64,000 nt of DNA. Source: Chryseobacterium sp. c4a (lineage in GTDB: Bacteria; Bacteroidota; Bacteroidia; Flavobacteriales; Weeksellaceae). The notes beneath the pieces were generated by a model. It did no database searches. It was not told the origin of the DNA and worked only from the letters and a program-made list of their open reading frames with translations. Position numbers and translations under genes: made by a program. The DNA lies in NCBI RefSeq assembly GCF_009900745.1, contig NZ_WXVU01000006.1, positions 124,001 to 188,000 on the forward strand, read 5' to 3'. Shown here one piece after another: positions 54,665 through 62,537 of the stretch (position 1 is its first letter; each line of letters opens with the position of its first letter).

Positions 54665-54940
54665 ATGAAAGAATCCAAGCCTTATCCGGTATTTGCAATC
54701 GCTAAAGATGGAACCCGTCATCGTATTGATGTTGATTCTATTATTATACAGCTTGAAGAAGAGGAAATTGAAGTATCATTGATTCCACCGCATCCGGTTT
54801 TTAAAGGAAAATTGACATTATCAACAGGCTCTGCCATTCAGGGACGTGAACAAGAAAGAGGATTGGGAACCCAATTGATTATAGAACCCGGAGCCGCCAA
54901 TGTAGTTCATATTACTCCTAAAAAGAATAAAAACACTTAA
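54665..54940 (+). CDS. small hypothetical protein, probably all-beta
   Basis: A 91-residue soluble protein with alternating hydrophobic strands (PVFAIAKDGTRHRIDVD, IIIQLEEEEIEVSLIP, TQLIIEPGAANVVHIT), which suggests a small beta-sandwich or barrel. There is no signal peptide or known motif. Its own -7 element and good codon pattern support a real gene. It lies before the rhodanese-like gene, which has a separate promoter element. Function unknown. Confidence 0.6.
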   Translation: MKESKPYPVFAIAKDGTRHRIDVDSIIIQLEEEEIEVSLIPPHPVFKGKLTLSTGSAIQGREQERGLGTQLIIEPGAANVVHITPKKNKNT

Positions 54941-54991
54941 TAAAAGCAGAAGAACACCTCCAAAAACCTCTTTAAAATTAAGCAAATCCTT

Positions 54992-54999
54992 TATATTTG
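54992..54999 (+). promoter_or_regulatory. -7 promoter element (TATATTTG)
   Basis: Exact TAnnTTTG match 14 bases before the ATG of the rhodanese-like gene. It overlaps an alternative GTG start, which supports the later ATG. Confidence 0.55.
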
Positions 55000-55013
55000 T
55001 GAAAAATAGAAGC

Positions 55014-55442
55014 ATGAAGTATTTATTTATTATGGTGTGCTTTGTCTGTTCCATTTTCAGTCAGGCACAGCAAACACAAGATCCATGGAAAGACAGCCAG
55101 CTGATGGATCCGGCATTATTGGCATCCAGAATTGTAAAGCACAAGACGAAGGATATATTGATTATTTCAGTAGGCCCTGAAGCTATTATTAAAGGGTCTG
55201 TAGATATTGGCCCCACTCATGAACCTGAAAATCTGGAAAAATTAAGAAATTATCTTAAAGACATTCCCAAAAATAAAGAAATTGTGATCTACTGTGGATG
55301 CTGCCCTTTTGTAAAATGTCCGAACATTCGACCAGCATTTAACTTATTAATGGAATTGGGCTTTAAAAATGCCAAACTTTTAAATCTGCCTAAAAATATC
55401 AAAACCGATTGGCTAGATAAAGATTATCCTACAAATGATTAA
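55014..55442 (+). CDS. exported rhodanese-like protein
   Basis: About 142 residues with a signal peptide (MKYLFIMVCFVCSIFSQAQ). The mature part has rhodanese character: LMDPALLASRIVKHK, ILIISVGPEAIIKGSVDIGP and the active-site loop IYCGCCPFVKCPNIRPAF. Extra cysteines around the catalytic position (three in CGCC, one in VKC) could bind metal or take part in disulfide exchange. A thioredoxin-like gene follows directly, so the pair probably acts in periplasmic sulfur or thiol chemistry. The substrate is unknown. Confidence 0.75.
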   Translation: MKYLFIMVCFVCSIFSQAQQTQDPWKDSQLMDPALLASRIVKHKTKDILIISVGPEAIIKGSVDIGPTHEPENLEKLRNYLKDIPKNKEIVIYCGCCPFVKCPNIRPAFNLLMELGFKNAKLLNLPKNIKTDWLDKDYPTND

Positions 55443-55443
55443 T

Positions 55444-55947
55444 ATGAAAACTGGTTTTACAATAGTCTTTTTAATCCTATTTTCAGGATATACATTGGCT
55501 CAAAACAAAATTGAAGTAGGGAAGAAGGCTCCCGAGATTACCATGTCTAGAGCAGATGGATCCTCATTCTCACTTTCAAGTTTAAAAGGGAAACTGGTTC
55601 TTATTGATTTTTGGGCGACCTGGTGTGCACCTTGTGTAGGGGAACAACCTCAATTGAAGACTTTATACGAAACTTATTCGGATCAGGTGAAAGCTAACAA
55701 GTTTGAGATCCTGGGTGTTTCTTTAGATAAAAATAAAGACAGCTGGCAGAAAGCCATAGATCGTTTTAATATCAACTGGATACAAATCAGTGATTTGAAA
55801 TTCTGGAAAAGCCCTGTTGCAAAAGCTTATGAAATTGATGAACTGCCATTTAATGTGATCATTAATAGTGAGGGAACAATTATTGCTAAAAATCTTCATG
55901 AAAAGGAACTTGAAGATTTTTTAAAGAAAAGCTTAAGCCAGAATTAA
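55444..55947 (+). CDS. TlpA-like thiol-disulfide oxidoreductase
   Basis: About 167 residues. A signal peptide (MKTGFTIVFLILFSGYTLAQ) is followed by a TlpA/ResA-type thioredoxin domain with DFWATWCAPCVGEQ; the WCAPC motif holds the redox pair. The cis-Pro region is IDELPFNVIINSEG. Such proteins reduce disulfides in the periplasm, for instance for cytochrome c maturation. An ATG nine bases upstream overlaps the previous stop and is also possible. It is cotranscribed with the rhodanese-like gene and ends at a strong terminator. Confidence 0.88.
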   Translation: MKTGFTIVFLILFSGYTLAQNKIEVGKKAPEITMSRADGSSFSLSSLKGKLVLIDFWATWCAPCVGEQPQLKTLYETYSDQVKANKFEILGVSLDKNKDSWQKAIDRFNINWIQISDLKFWKSPVAKAYEIDELPFNVIINSEGTIIAKNLHEKELEDFLKKSLSQN

Positions 55948-56404
55948 GAGAAAAGATAAAGAATACATAAAAGAGTGGTCATCATGACCACTCTTTTGTT
56001 TTTTAGTTGGTATTTGTGTATTAGAATCGGTACTGAATAGCTTATCATACTAATCAAAAGGAACCTTAGAGGGAATATGGTTACTCCAGATCAGAAAATA
56101 AACGGTTTTCTTTAGTCTAGTTTTAATGATTTGTTTTATTTAACGTTGCAAAAATAAAAATTAAATATATAAAATCACAATAAAGGGAATAATATAAATG
56201 TTAATTTCTCTATTATTTCTGTAACAAATATTTAATAGTTGGATGCCCATAAAAGTATTCAAGAAGCACTCAGAATTTTAATTTAATGAAAAGCATACTT
56301 CAAAAGCAGTATATTAAAAAGTACCATATTTTATTCAATAATAAGCAATCATAATTGAATTAATGTTAATTATATTTATATTTACACAATAACACCACAA
56401 CAAA
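55948..56404. other. intergenic region upstream of the terpene synthase locus
   Basis: About 460 AT-rich bases. After the terminator at 55969 it holds no credible gene. TATATTTA at about 56378-56385 is one base from a -7 element and would place a transcript start before the 44-codon ORF. Confidence 0.4.
55969..56005 (+). terminator. rho-independent terminator
   Basis: AAAAGAGTGGTC and GACCACTCTTTT form a perfect 12-bp stem around ATCAT, followed by GTTTTTT. It ends the rhodanese/TlpA operon 21 bases after the stop. Confidence 0.88.
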
Positions 56405-56539
56405 ATGAAAATGAAATTTAAAAAAACTCCCTCAATGAGTAAAGACATTCCTTATTGGAGTCTTACCTGCAATCATCCCGTCTGTTCAGGTATTGAAGTA
56501 ATGTATAGGTCAACATCAAAAACTACAAATTTGATCTGA
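56405..56539 (+). CDS. 44-residue small ORF in the leader of the terpene synthase gene
   Basis: ATG to TGA in one frame, starting MKMKFKKTPSMSKDIPYW and continuing SLTCNHPVCSG with two cysteines. It is preceded by a near-consensus -7 element and lies 141 bases before the terpene synthase ATG, with a strong hairpin between. It could be a leader peptide, a small functional peptide or a RiPP-like precursor; no RiPP-modifying enzyme is nearby. Its reality is unproven; the lysine-rich start and lack of overlap with other genes argue mildly for translation. Confidence 0.35.
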   Translation: MKMKFKKTPSMSKDIPYWSLTCNHPVCSGIEVMYRSTSKTTNLI

Positions 56540-56583
56540 ATCCTGTAAACCCAATTCTATTTTATGGGCATATTCTCGGCTAT

Positions 56584-56624
56584 ATTTCTCTTGCATAAAT
56601 TCTATGAATTCATGCAAGAGAAAT
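56584..56624 (+). promoter_or_regulatory. 19-bp hairpin between small ORF and terpene synthase gene
   Basis: ATTTCTCTTGCATaAATTC and its reverse complement pair over 19 positions with one mismatch around the loop TAT. No T tract follows, so it is not a simple terminator. It lies 57 bases before the start codon, in the expected 5' leader of the mRNA, and could act as attenuator, RNA stabiliser or protein-binding site. Confidence 0.7.
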
Positions 56625-56680
56625 CATTAGCCCTCATTATTGGGCACTATACAACAAAAAACCTAAATCATTAAAATATT

Positions 56681-58591
56681 ATGAACACAATCATTCATGA
56701 ATTTCCATTACCGGAAGTCAAAAAACCAGAAACCGCCTTACAGGAGTCAATAGGCTGGCTAAAACAGTATGGATTAATACAAAATGAATATCAGGCAGCC
56801 AATGCCGGTACTTATTTTACAGCACTCAGCTATCCGGACATCAAACATTTTCAAGTAAGAGATATCACAGATTTTTGCTCTTGGGTATGTCTTTTAGATG
56901 ATGTAGGAGAAGAGGTACCTCTTCATAAAAACCTTCCAGACTTCATCAATTTTTTTACAAGTTTAAAATATATCTGTGAAGAACCTTCTTATCAAAATTT
57001 TTCTCACCTTGGGCTTCTTCCTGAAAGTCCCATTGTAAATGCACTTCTAGATCTTAAAGCCAGATTAAGTTCCTGGGCAGGAATCCCTCAAATCAATAAC
57101 CTGATGAAAGCTGTTGGATACTTTGTATCCGGGATACAATGGGAAAATGCATATAAGATTCAAAATAAATATCCTGATCTCTCTACTTTTTGTGCTGTGA
57201 GAATGGCAAGTGGCGGAATGGACATCCCGTTCGCTTTGGCACAATGTGTAAACAATGTACAGCTAAGTACTCTGGAATCTAACAATCCTGTTATACAGGT
57301 TTTAACCAAATCTATTGCTTTTGCTGCGCTTCTTGATAATGATATTTATTCTTATGAAAAAGAAAAAGCTTATAATACCGGATATTATAATAACATTATC
57401 CAAATCTATCTTATTACCTATCCGGATCTTAATGAAGAACAGGCTATATCTAAAGCAATAGATCTTCGTAATCAGATTCTTCTTTTATATCAATCATTAA
57501 AACAAAAATATCCATACATATACGAACCCAATGCTTTATACTTCAAAGGTTTGGAAGATGTTATCTCAGGAAACCTTATTTTTTGCAGTACCAATAAACG
57601 ATATAAAGTAGCTAATGACCAAAAAGGACGTGACTTTATAATCATCAGTACTTATGAACAATCTATAAACCCGCCAAAAGAAATTTCTTCTATATTATGG
57701 TGGTGGTCTTTATTAGATCCCAAATATTCTATGGAGGATCAACCAGTTATTCAGTTCAAAGCAAGCACTAAGGATGGTCATAGTATTTTTAATCTAAAAA
57801 AACAGACCATGACCTTTACCAATCTACTATACAAAAAAGAAGGTCATATTGGTATTCTAACCATCAATCGTCCTCAATTTTTGAATAGCTTAAATAAACA
57901 AGTTTTAAATGAATTAAAGTCCTTTGCCGAGCAAGTCAAAAGAGATCAGGAAATTCGTGTATTGATTATTACAGGAGCCGGAGAAAAAGCATTTGTTTCA
58001 GGCGCAGACCTCAAGGCAATGCAAGAAATGACATGGGAGGAAACAAAAGATTTCGGTGAAGTGGCGCAAGCAGCCATCAATGCGATGGAAATGTTACATT
58101 TTCCTGTCATTGCGGCGGTAAATGGAGTCGCGATAGGAGGAGGTTGTGAGCTGGCTTTATCTTGTGATATTATTCTGGCCGGTGAAAAAGCAAAGTTTGG
58201 ATTACCAGAAGTTATGTTTGGTATCATACCCTGTTTAGGGGGCACTCTCCGTTTGCCTAGAGCCATTGGTCTATATAAAGCAAAAGAAATGATTTTCTCT
58301 GGAGAACTTTACTCTGTACAAGCTTGTAAAGAGTTTGGATTTGTGAATCAGATTGTACCACAAGAGGAATTAATGAATGAGGCTTTAAAATTAGCCAACA
58401 AGATTGCCTCCAAAGGCCCTTCTGCAATTACAAAAGCCAAGCAATCACTAGACAAAGGATCGGAGCTTTGCATTGCTGATGGTTTGAAACAGGAAGCATA
58501 TTTATTCAACGAACTTATCAAAACAGAAGATCATAAAGAAGGCATCACCGCTTTTATTGAAAAGCGAATTCCTTATTTTAGAGGAATATAG
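56681..58591 (+). CDS. class I terpene synthase fused to enoyl-CoA hydratase (crotonase)
   Basis: A 636-residue protein of two complete enzymes. Residues 1-345 are a bacterial class I terpene synthase: D73-D-V-G-E77 metal motif, N220-D-x-x-S224-x-x-x-E228 second metal motif, pyrophosphate-sensing Arg174 exactly 46 residues before it, and R307-Y308 eighty residues after. Residues 377-636 are a full crotonase with both catalytic glutamates, E490 (GGGCELA) and E510 (GLPEVMFG). The joint lies after an A7 tract; with A6 the synthase would end at residue 376 in a TGA overlapping the ATG of residue 377. So it may be a real fusion, a slippage-controlled pair, or a sequencing indel. Chryseobacterium is known to hold diterpene synthases; this product is unknown. 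Confidence 0.85.
   Translation: MNTIIHEFPLPEVKKPETALQESIGWLKQYGLIQNEYQAANAGTYFTALSYPDIKHFQVRDITDFCSWVCLLDDVGEEVPLHKNLPDFINFFTSLKYICEEPSYQNFSHLGLLPESPIVNALLDLKARLSSWAGIPQINNLMKAVGYFVSGIQWENAYKIQNKYPDLSTFCAVRMASGGMDIPFALAQCVNNVQLSTLESNNPVIQVLTKSIAFAALLDNDIYSYEKEKAYNTGYYNNIIQIYLITYPDLNEEQAISKAIDLRNQILLLYQSLKQKYPYIYEPNALYFKGLEDVISGNLIFCSTNKRYKVANDQKGRDFIIISTYEQSINPPKEISSILWWWSLLDPKYSMEDQPVIQFKASTKDGHSIFNLKKQTMTFTNLLYKKEGHIGILTINRPQFLNSLNKQVLNELKSFAEQVKRDQEIRVLIITGAGEKAFVSGADLKAMQEMTWEETKDFGEVAQAAINAMEMLHFPVIAAVNGVAIGGGCELALSCDIILAGEKAKFGLPEVMFGIIPCLGGTLRLPRAIGLYKAKEMIFSGELYSVQACKEFGFVNQIVPQEELMNEALKLANKIASKGPSAITKAKQSLDKGSELCIADGLKQEAYLFNELIKTEDHKEGITAFIEKRIPYFRGI
57796..57802 (+). other. A7 tract at the terpene synthase/crotonase joint
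   Basis: Seven A's read CTA-AAA-AAA-CAG in the fused frame. Removing one A gives CTA-AAA-AAC-AGA-CCA-TGA, a stop that overlaps the crotonase ATG as ATGA at 57809-57812. Such tracts are prone to polymerase slippage and to assembly indels. Confidence 0.9.
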
Positions 58592-58611
58592 AAGTTTATA
58601 TTTCATGAGTT

Positions 58612-58645
58612 AACACCTTTCTCATTAGTGACTAAGGTGTTTTAT
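58612..58645 (+). terminator. terminator after the terpene synthase/crotonase gene
   Basis: AACACCTT and AAGGTGTT form an 8-bp stem around a 14-base loop, followed by TTTATATA, 20 bases after the stop. Confidence 0.65.
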
Positions 58646-58665
58646 ATATACTTTAGAGCTATTAA

Positions 58666-58701
58666 TAGACATCAGAACAGTCTTTACAGTTCTGATGTCT
58701 A
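58666..58701 (+). terminator. second perfect 13-bp hairpin
   Basis: TAGACATCAGAAC and GTTCTGATGTCTA pair perfectly around a 10-base loop, followed by CTTTTGGTTT. It covers a possible early ATG of the next gene (58695), favouring the ATG at 58713. It may be a second terminator or a translation-control hairpin. Confidence 0.6.
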
Positions 58702-58712
58702 CTTTTGGTTTC

Positions 58713-59108
58713 ATGAAAAAGAATTTCTTCCTTCGTGCAGTGCTGTCAGTCATTTTACTGATGCATAGTGTCGTTTCTATCTTCAGTGGTGATGTGAATA
58801 ATTTTGGACTTCATTATCTGAATACCATTGGCTTCAGTCCTATAGGACTTTATTTGGCCTGGGGTATTAAACTTACTCATCTTTTTTCAGTTCCGGCATT
58901 GTGGTTTGATCATTATATCAGACCGATAGCAGTTTGTAATATTATAATCTTTGTATTCGGAATCTATTATGTTCATTGGGATAATGGCTGGTATGTGGTA
59001 GGAGGAGGTACCAACGGTATTGAATTTAATATTCTGTTGATCTTTTGCTTCCTGAATCTTATGTTTCCACAAATTCGTATACAAAAAAAGCAGGTTAATA
59101 ATCCTTAA
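58713..59108 (+). CDS. DoxX-like small membrane protein
   Basis: About 131 residues with four predicted membrane segments. LRAVLSVILLMHSVVSIFSGDVN is the typical DoxX first segment with a following charged turn; HYLNTIGFSPIGLYLAWGIKLTHL and a later HWDNGW segment fit the family. DoxX-type proteins are linked to redox homeostasis and quinone-related electron transfer, but most are uncharacterised. An ATG 18 bases upstream lies inside a hairpin and is less likely. Confidence 0.65.
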   Translation: MKKNFFLRAVLSVILLMHSVVSIFSGDVNNFGLHYLNTIGFSPIGLYLAWGIKLTHLFSVPALWFDHYIRPIAVCNIIIFVFGIYYVHWDNGWYVVGGGTNGIEFNILLIFCFLNLMFPQIRIQKKQVNNP

Positions 59109-59223
59109 TACCGCAAAAATGATTTAAATAAAACCGTTCGTAGATGAAAGAGCAGCTTTTATAGTCTTTATATTTTTATATTTGAATAAAACTATTAATT
59201 TGTATTTTTAAATCATAACAAGC

Positions 59224-60297
59224 TTGAAATCAAATAGAAAATCCAAGCTACAGACTCATTCGCTTTTTTGGGTACTGTATTTTATACTGGAAGCTTATCT
59301 TGATTTTTACTGGTCTCGGTATCAGTTTCCTAATTTCAAATGGCAAATACGGCTTCAGAATACGCTTATTCTGGAACTAGGCTATCTTCTGGTAAAAATT
59401 CCGCTAGCCTATTCCTTATTGTATGTCTATGAAAAACAATCTGTCAGGAAGACTTTCAGATATTTGATTTCTATTTTCATCATCGTTTTGGCCGTTTTGG
59501 CACATCGTTTTTTTACCCATTATATCATTTATCCTTATATCTATGGGGTTACAGAAATGGTAGATCAGCAGCAGCCATCGGGATACATAAATGGTTTAGT
59601 AGCATTCAACTCCTTTATGGATCTTATTTTTATGGTCGGACTTATTTTCGGGGTTGAAATTACAAGACAAAAAAATCTTTTGAAAGAGCAAATTTCCAAA
59701 TTAAAATCTGAAAAGCTGGATCAGGAACTTACCATGCTAAAAGCACAGATTAATCCTCATTTTCTGTTTAATACCCTAAATAATATTTATGGAATGGCTC
59801 TTAAAAAAGCAGACGAAACCCCTGAGGTAATTCTCAAGCTTTCCAAGATTATGCGATACAATATGTATGATGCTGCAGAAAAAAATATTTCCATAAAAAA
59901 AGATCTGGAAAACATAAAGGATTTTATACAAATCCAAACAATACGCTATCATCATCTGAACGTCAGTTTAGAGGAAAATATAGATGACCCTTCTCAGGAA
60001 ATATCACCGCTTATTCTTATTCAATTCGTTGAAAATGCCTTTAAACATGGTGTTTCCGAAAGTTTGGGTAAAGCCTTCATTTCTATTGATATTCAATTAA
60101 AAAACGGTCTTCTCACGTATTATATTGAGAATTCAAAAGAAGAGAATAATCATATTCATTCCACTAAAATAGGGTTAAAAAATATCCGCAGACAGCTTGA
60201 ACTGCTTTATCCCAACCATACTCTTACTGTAGAAGATAAAAGCGACCGATATATTGTACAACTCAACATCGATTTCAATGATACATCAAGCTCCTAA
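59224..60297 (+). CDS. LytS/YehU-type sensor histidine kinase
   Basis: A 357-residue kinase of the His_kinase (PF06580) type. Four membrane segments fill about residues 10-150. The phospho-acceptor region is KAQINPHFLFNTLNNIYGM, and the ATPase domain has LILIQFVENAFKHG and a C-terminal IGLKNIRRQLELLY. The start codon is TTG (KSNRKSKLQ...); no ATG precedes the first membrane segment. It overlaps the LytTR gene by 20 bases, so the pair is coupled. The signal is unknown. Confidence 0.88.
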   Translation: MKSNRKSKLQTHSLFWVLYFILEAYLDFYWSRYQFPNFKWQIRLQNTLILELGYLLVKIPLAYSLLYVYEKQSVRKTFRYLISIFIIVLAVLAHRFFTHYIIYPYIYGVTEMVDQQQPSGYINGLVAFNSFMDLIFMVGLIFGVEITRQKNLLKEQISKLKSEKLDQELTMLKAQINPHFLFNTLNNIYGMALKKADETPEVILKLSKIMRYNMYDAAEKNISIKKDLENIKDFIQIQTIRYHHLNVSLEENIDDPSQEISPLILIQFVENAFKHGVSESLGKAFISIDIQLKNGLLTYYIENSKEENNHIHSTKIGLKNIRRQLELLYPNHTLTVEDKSDRYIVQLNIDFNDTSSS

Positions 60298-60979
60298 AAA
60301 ATACAACTGCATTATTGTAGAAGACGAGCCCATTGCTGCAGAAATCTTGGAAACCTTTATTTCCCGGGATTCTGAACTGAACCTTGTAGGCAAATGTACT
60401 GATGCTGTTCATGCAAGCAGCCTTTTGGGGATCCATCAAATAGATCTTATGTTTTTAGATCTGCATCTTCCCGTAATAAAAGGCTTTGATTTTTTAAAAA
60501 AACTCAAGAATCCACCATTAGTGATTGTCACTACAGCCTATCATCAATATGCTTTAGAAGGCTATGAACTGGATATTACAGATTACCTGCTTAAACCTAT
60601 TCCTTATGACCGTTTTGTGAATGCTGTTGGGAAATTCAAGTATCTCATGGAAGCTGAAGATGCTTTATTGGAAATTGCTGAACGTGATTACATCTTTATT
60701 CATAGTGGTAAAAAACAGGTAAAGATTATTCTTCAGGACATATTTTATATTGAAAGTTTAAGGGAATACATTCACATCCATACCAAAACGGACACTTTTA
60801 CCTTTAAAATGCCAATCAGTAAAATAGAAGCCAGCCTTAACCCAAGCATGTTTGCCCGTATTCATAAATCTTATATTATTTCAAAACCCAAAATAGAAGT
60901 AAAATCAGCAGCCGTTGTACAGATTAAAGGAAAGAAACTTCCTATTGGACGTACTTATAAACCGTTTATTGATTTATGA
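60278..60979 (+). CDS. LytTR-family response regulator
   Basis: About 233 residues: receiver domain (about 8-120; IIVEDEPIAAEILE, LMFLDLHLPVIKG with the phospho-Asp, LKPI) and LytTR DNA-binding domain (about 140-232; DYIFIHSGKKQVKIIL, YIESLREYIHIHTK, ARIHKSYII, GRTYKPF). I chose the ATG giving MIHQAPKKYN, inside the kinase's last codons; an earlier ATG adds 8 residues. LytTR regulators bind direct repeats and often control cell-surface genes. Confidence 0.9.
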   Translation: MIHQAPKKYNCIIVEDEPIAAEILETFISRDSELNLVGKCTDAVHASSLLGIHQIDLMFLDLHLPVIKGFDFLKKLKNPPLVIVTTAYHQYALEGYELDITDYLLKPIPYDRFVNAVGKFKYLMEAEDALLEIAERDYIFIHSGKKQVKIILQDIFYIESLREYIHIHTKTDTFTFKMPISKIEASLNPSMFARIHKSYIISKPKIEVKSAAVVQIKGKKLPIGRTYKPFIDL

Positions 60980-61078
60980 TACCTGTGATGAAATATTGAT
61001 TCTTCTCGATCTAAGTCTGAAAAGCCGAAATATTTGATATACTTTTAAGCTGTAAAAATAAAATGGATCTATTCAAAT

Positions 61079-61582
61079 ATGTTAACAGATATCATTACTT
61101 CTAATCTCGATGTTATTTTTTGTGGAATTAATCCAGGATTAAAATCCTCAAATGATGGGCATCATTTTTCAGGGAGAAGCAATCGTTTTTGGAAAGTTCT
61201 CCATCAATCCGGATTTACTCCTTATGAAATTGAAGCGGTGAATGATACTGTTATTTTAGATTTCGGGTGTGGCTTAATAACAGCTGTTTCAAGAGCTACG
61301 TCCCGGGCTGATGAGCTTTCAAAAAAGGAGTTTGATGATGCTCTTGAAAGTTTCAAAACCAAAATCACCGAATTCAAGCCCAAATATGTTGCTTTTCTGG
61401 GTAAAGCCGCTTATAAAGCCTTTTCCAAAAAGAAAGAAATTCAGTGGGGTTTACAATCAGAAGATTTTTGTGGGGTAAAAGTTTGGATATTGCCTAATAC
61501 CAGCGGTTTAAACCGAGGTTTTTCTCTGGATGATCTTGTTATTCATTATAAAGAGCTTTATCAGGTCACTCATCCATTGTAA
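61079..61582 (+). CDS. mug: G:T/G:U mismatch-specific DNA glycosylase
   Basis: A 167-residue uracil-DNA glycosylase superfamily member of the MUG/TDG type. The catalytic loop is VIFCGINPGLKSS (GINPG, with the water-activating Asn), and the minor-groove wedge is LPNTSGLNRGFS (PNxSGLNR). It removes uracil or ethenocytosine opposite guanine. Its length matches E. coli Mug. It is convergent with a second DNA glycosylase gene, 3 bases between stops. Confidence 0.92.
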   Translation: MLTDIITSNLDVIFCGINPGLKSSNDGHHFSGRSNRFWKVLHQSGFTPYEIEAVNDTVILDFGCGLITAVSRATSRADELSKKEFDDALESFKTKITEFKPKYVAFLGKAAYKAFSKKKEIQWGLQSEDFCGVKVWILPNTSGLNRGFSLDDLVIHYKELYQVTHPL

Positions 61583-61585
61583 CCT

Positions 61586-62221
61586 CTAGGTTTTATTGGG
61601 TTTACTTACATATTTATTTCCTTTCACAAAAAATCGCCATGGCAGCAATGCATCTTCCTTTGCATAAGCAACTCCTATACGAGATCCGGCAATGATACTA
61701 TCAACAGGATACTGAATCCCATGATCCTCAATCCAGATTTCGTGTCCCCGCAGATCTTTTTTATTAAAGGAACGATCTATTCCTAAAGCTTTCGCTGCAG
61801 ATCCTGGCCCGGAAGAGATTGCCGCCTTGGAAGCCGGCATATTCCTCCTGTATTCCATAATCTCTGTTCCGATTAAAGGTTCAATAGCTCTCACCAAAAC
61901 AGCATGAGGTTCATCTTCCACAGAAGTCACCACATTAAAAAGATGATGAATTCCATAACATAAGTAAACATAAGAAACACCGCCATGGCTGTACAATGTT
62001 TCTGTACGATCCGTACGCCTGCCACCATAAGCATGAGAAGCTTTGTCCGAAATCCCGTTGTAGGCTTCAGTTTCTACAATAATTCCAGCTGTTATTTCGC
62101 CATTAATTTTAGTAAAGAGTACTTTACCCAAAAGATCCTGAGCCAGAAAAAGAACATCTTGATTGGAATAATAGGAGAGTGGTAGTTTCAACGGGTTTAT
62201 TTTAGAGATAGGTTTACCCAA
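61586..62221 (-). CDS. 3-methyladenine DNA glycosylase (AAG/MPG type)
   Basis: A 211-residue alkyladenine glycosylase. VETEAYNGISDKASHAYGGRRT contains the catalytic Glu and SYVYLCYGIHHLFNVVT the intercalating and base-pocket residues. EPHAVLVRAIEPL and SGPGSAAKALGI complete the family pattern. It excises 3-methyladenine, hypoxanthine and related lesions in base-excision repair. It is convergent with mug. Confidence 0.92.
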   Translation of the reverse strand: MGKPISKINPLKLPLSYYSNQDVLFLAQDLLGKVLFTKINGEITAGIIVETEAYNGISDKASHAYGGRRTDRTETLYSHGGVSYVYLCYGIHHLFNVVTSVEDEPHAVLVRAIEPLIGTEIMEYRRNMPASKAAISSGPGSAAKALGIDRSFNKKDLRGHEIWIEDHGIQYPVDSIIAGSRIGVAYAKEDALLPWRFFVKGNKYVSKPNKT

Positions 62222-62246
62222 AATTAGTGATAATTTGTTAAATGAA

Positions 62247-62503
62247 AGGCTGGAAGATGGAAGTTGGAAGTTGGAAGTTACTATTCAGCATATAACGTCT
62301 GGAGATATTTTTAACTTCTTAAAACATGCATTAACCAGGAAATACAGCCTCACTACCTGATCTAAAGTACTTCAGCTTCCATCTTCCCCACTCAAAAAAA
62401 TCACAATTCGAACATCTCTTTACAATTGATAAAAAGAAAAATATTGCCATCCGTCCTCAAGTACTTCCAGCTCCCAGCCTCCAGCTTCCTTACTCAAAAA
62501 AAA
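62247..62503. repeat. heptad GGAAGnT repeat family (one inverted and two direct blocks)
   Basis: Left block: TGGAAG units repeated four times at 62251-62278. Middle block 62365-62400 and right block 62459-62503 carry the complementary CTTCC/CTTCCAGC pattern and both end in CTCAAAAAAA. This looks like a dispersed intergenic repeat present in several partial copies. Confidence 0.55.
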
Positions 62504-62525
62504 GCCCCACATTCCTGTGAGACTT
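62496..62525 (-). terminator. rho-independent terminator of the S9 peptidase gene
   Basis: On the minus strand AAGTCTCACA pairs with TGTGGGGCTT (two G-U pairs) around GGAA, followed by eight T's. It lies 13 bases after the peptidase stop. Confidence 0.8.
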
Positions 62526-62537
62526 CTATTGCATAAT

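Larger units (their letters stand above)
62222..62537. other. intergenic region rich in GGAAG-type repeats
   Basis: Two directly repeated blocks, AAGTACTTCAGCTTCC at 62365 and AAGTACTTCCAGCTCCC at 62459, each run on to CTCAAAAAAA. A purine-rich stretch of GGAAGATGGAAGTTGGAAG at 62251 is roughly their complement. No gene is present apart from these and the peptidase terminator. Confidence 0.6.

Noticed and set aside
56405..56539. Lanthipeptide or other RiPP precursor.
   Set aside because: Two cysteines and several Ser/Thr are suggestive, but there is no LanB/LanC/LanM, radical SAM or graspase gene nearby.
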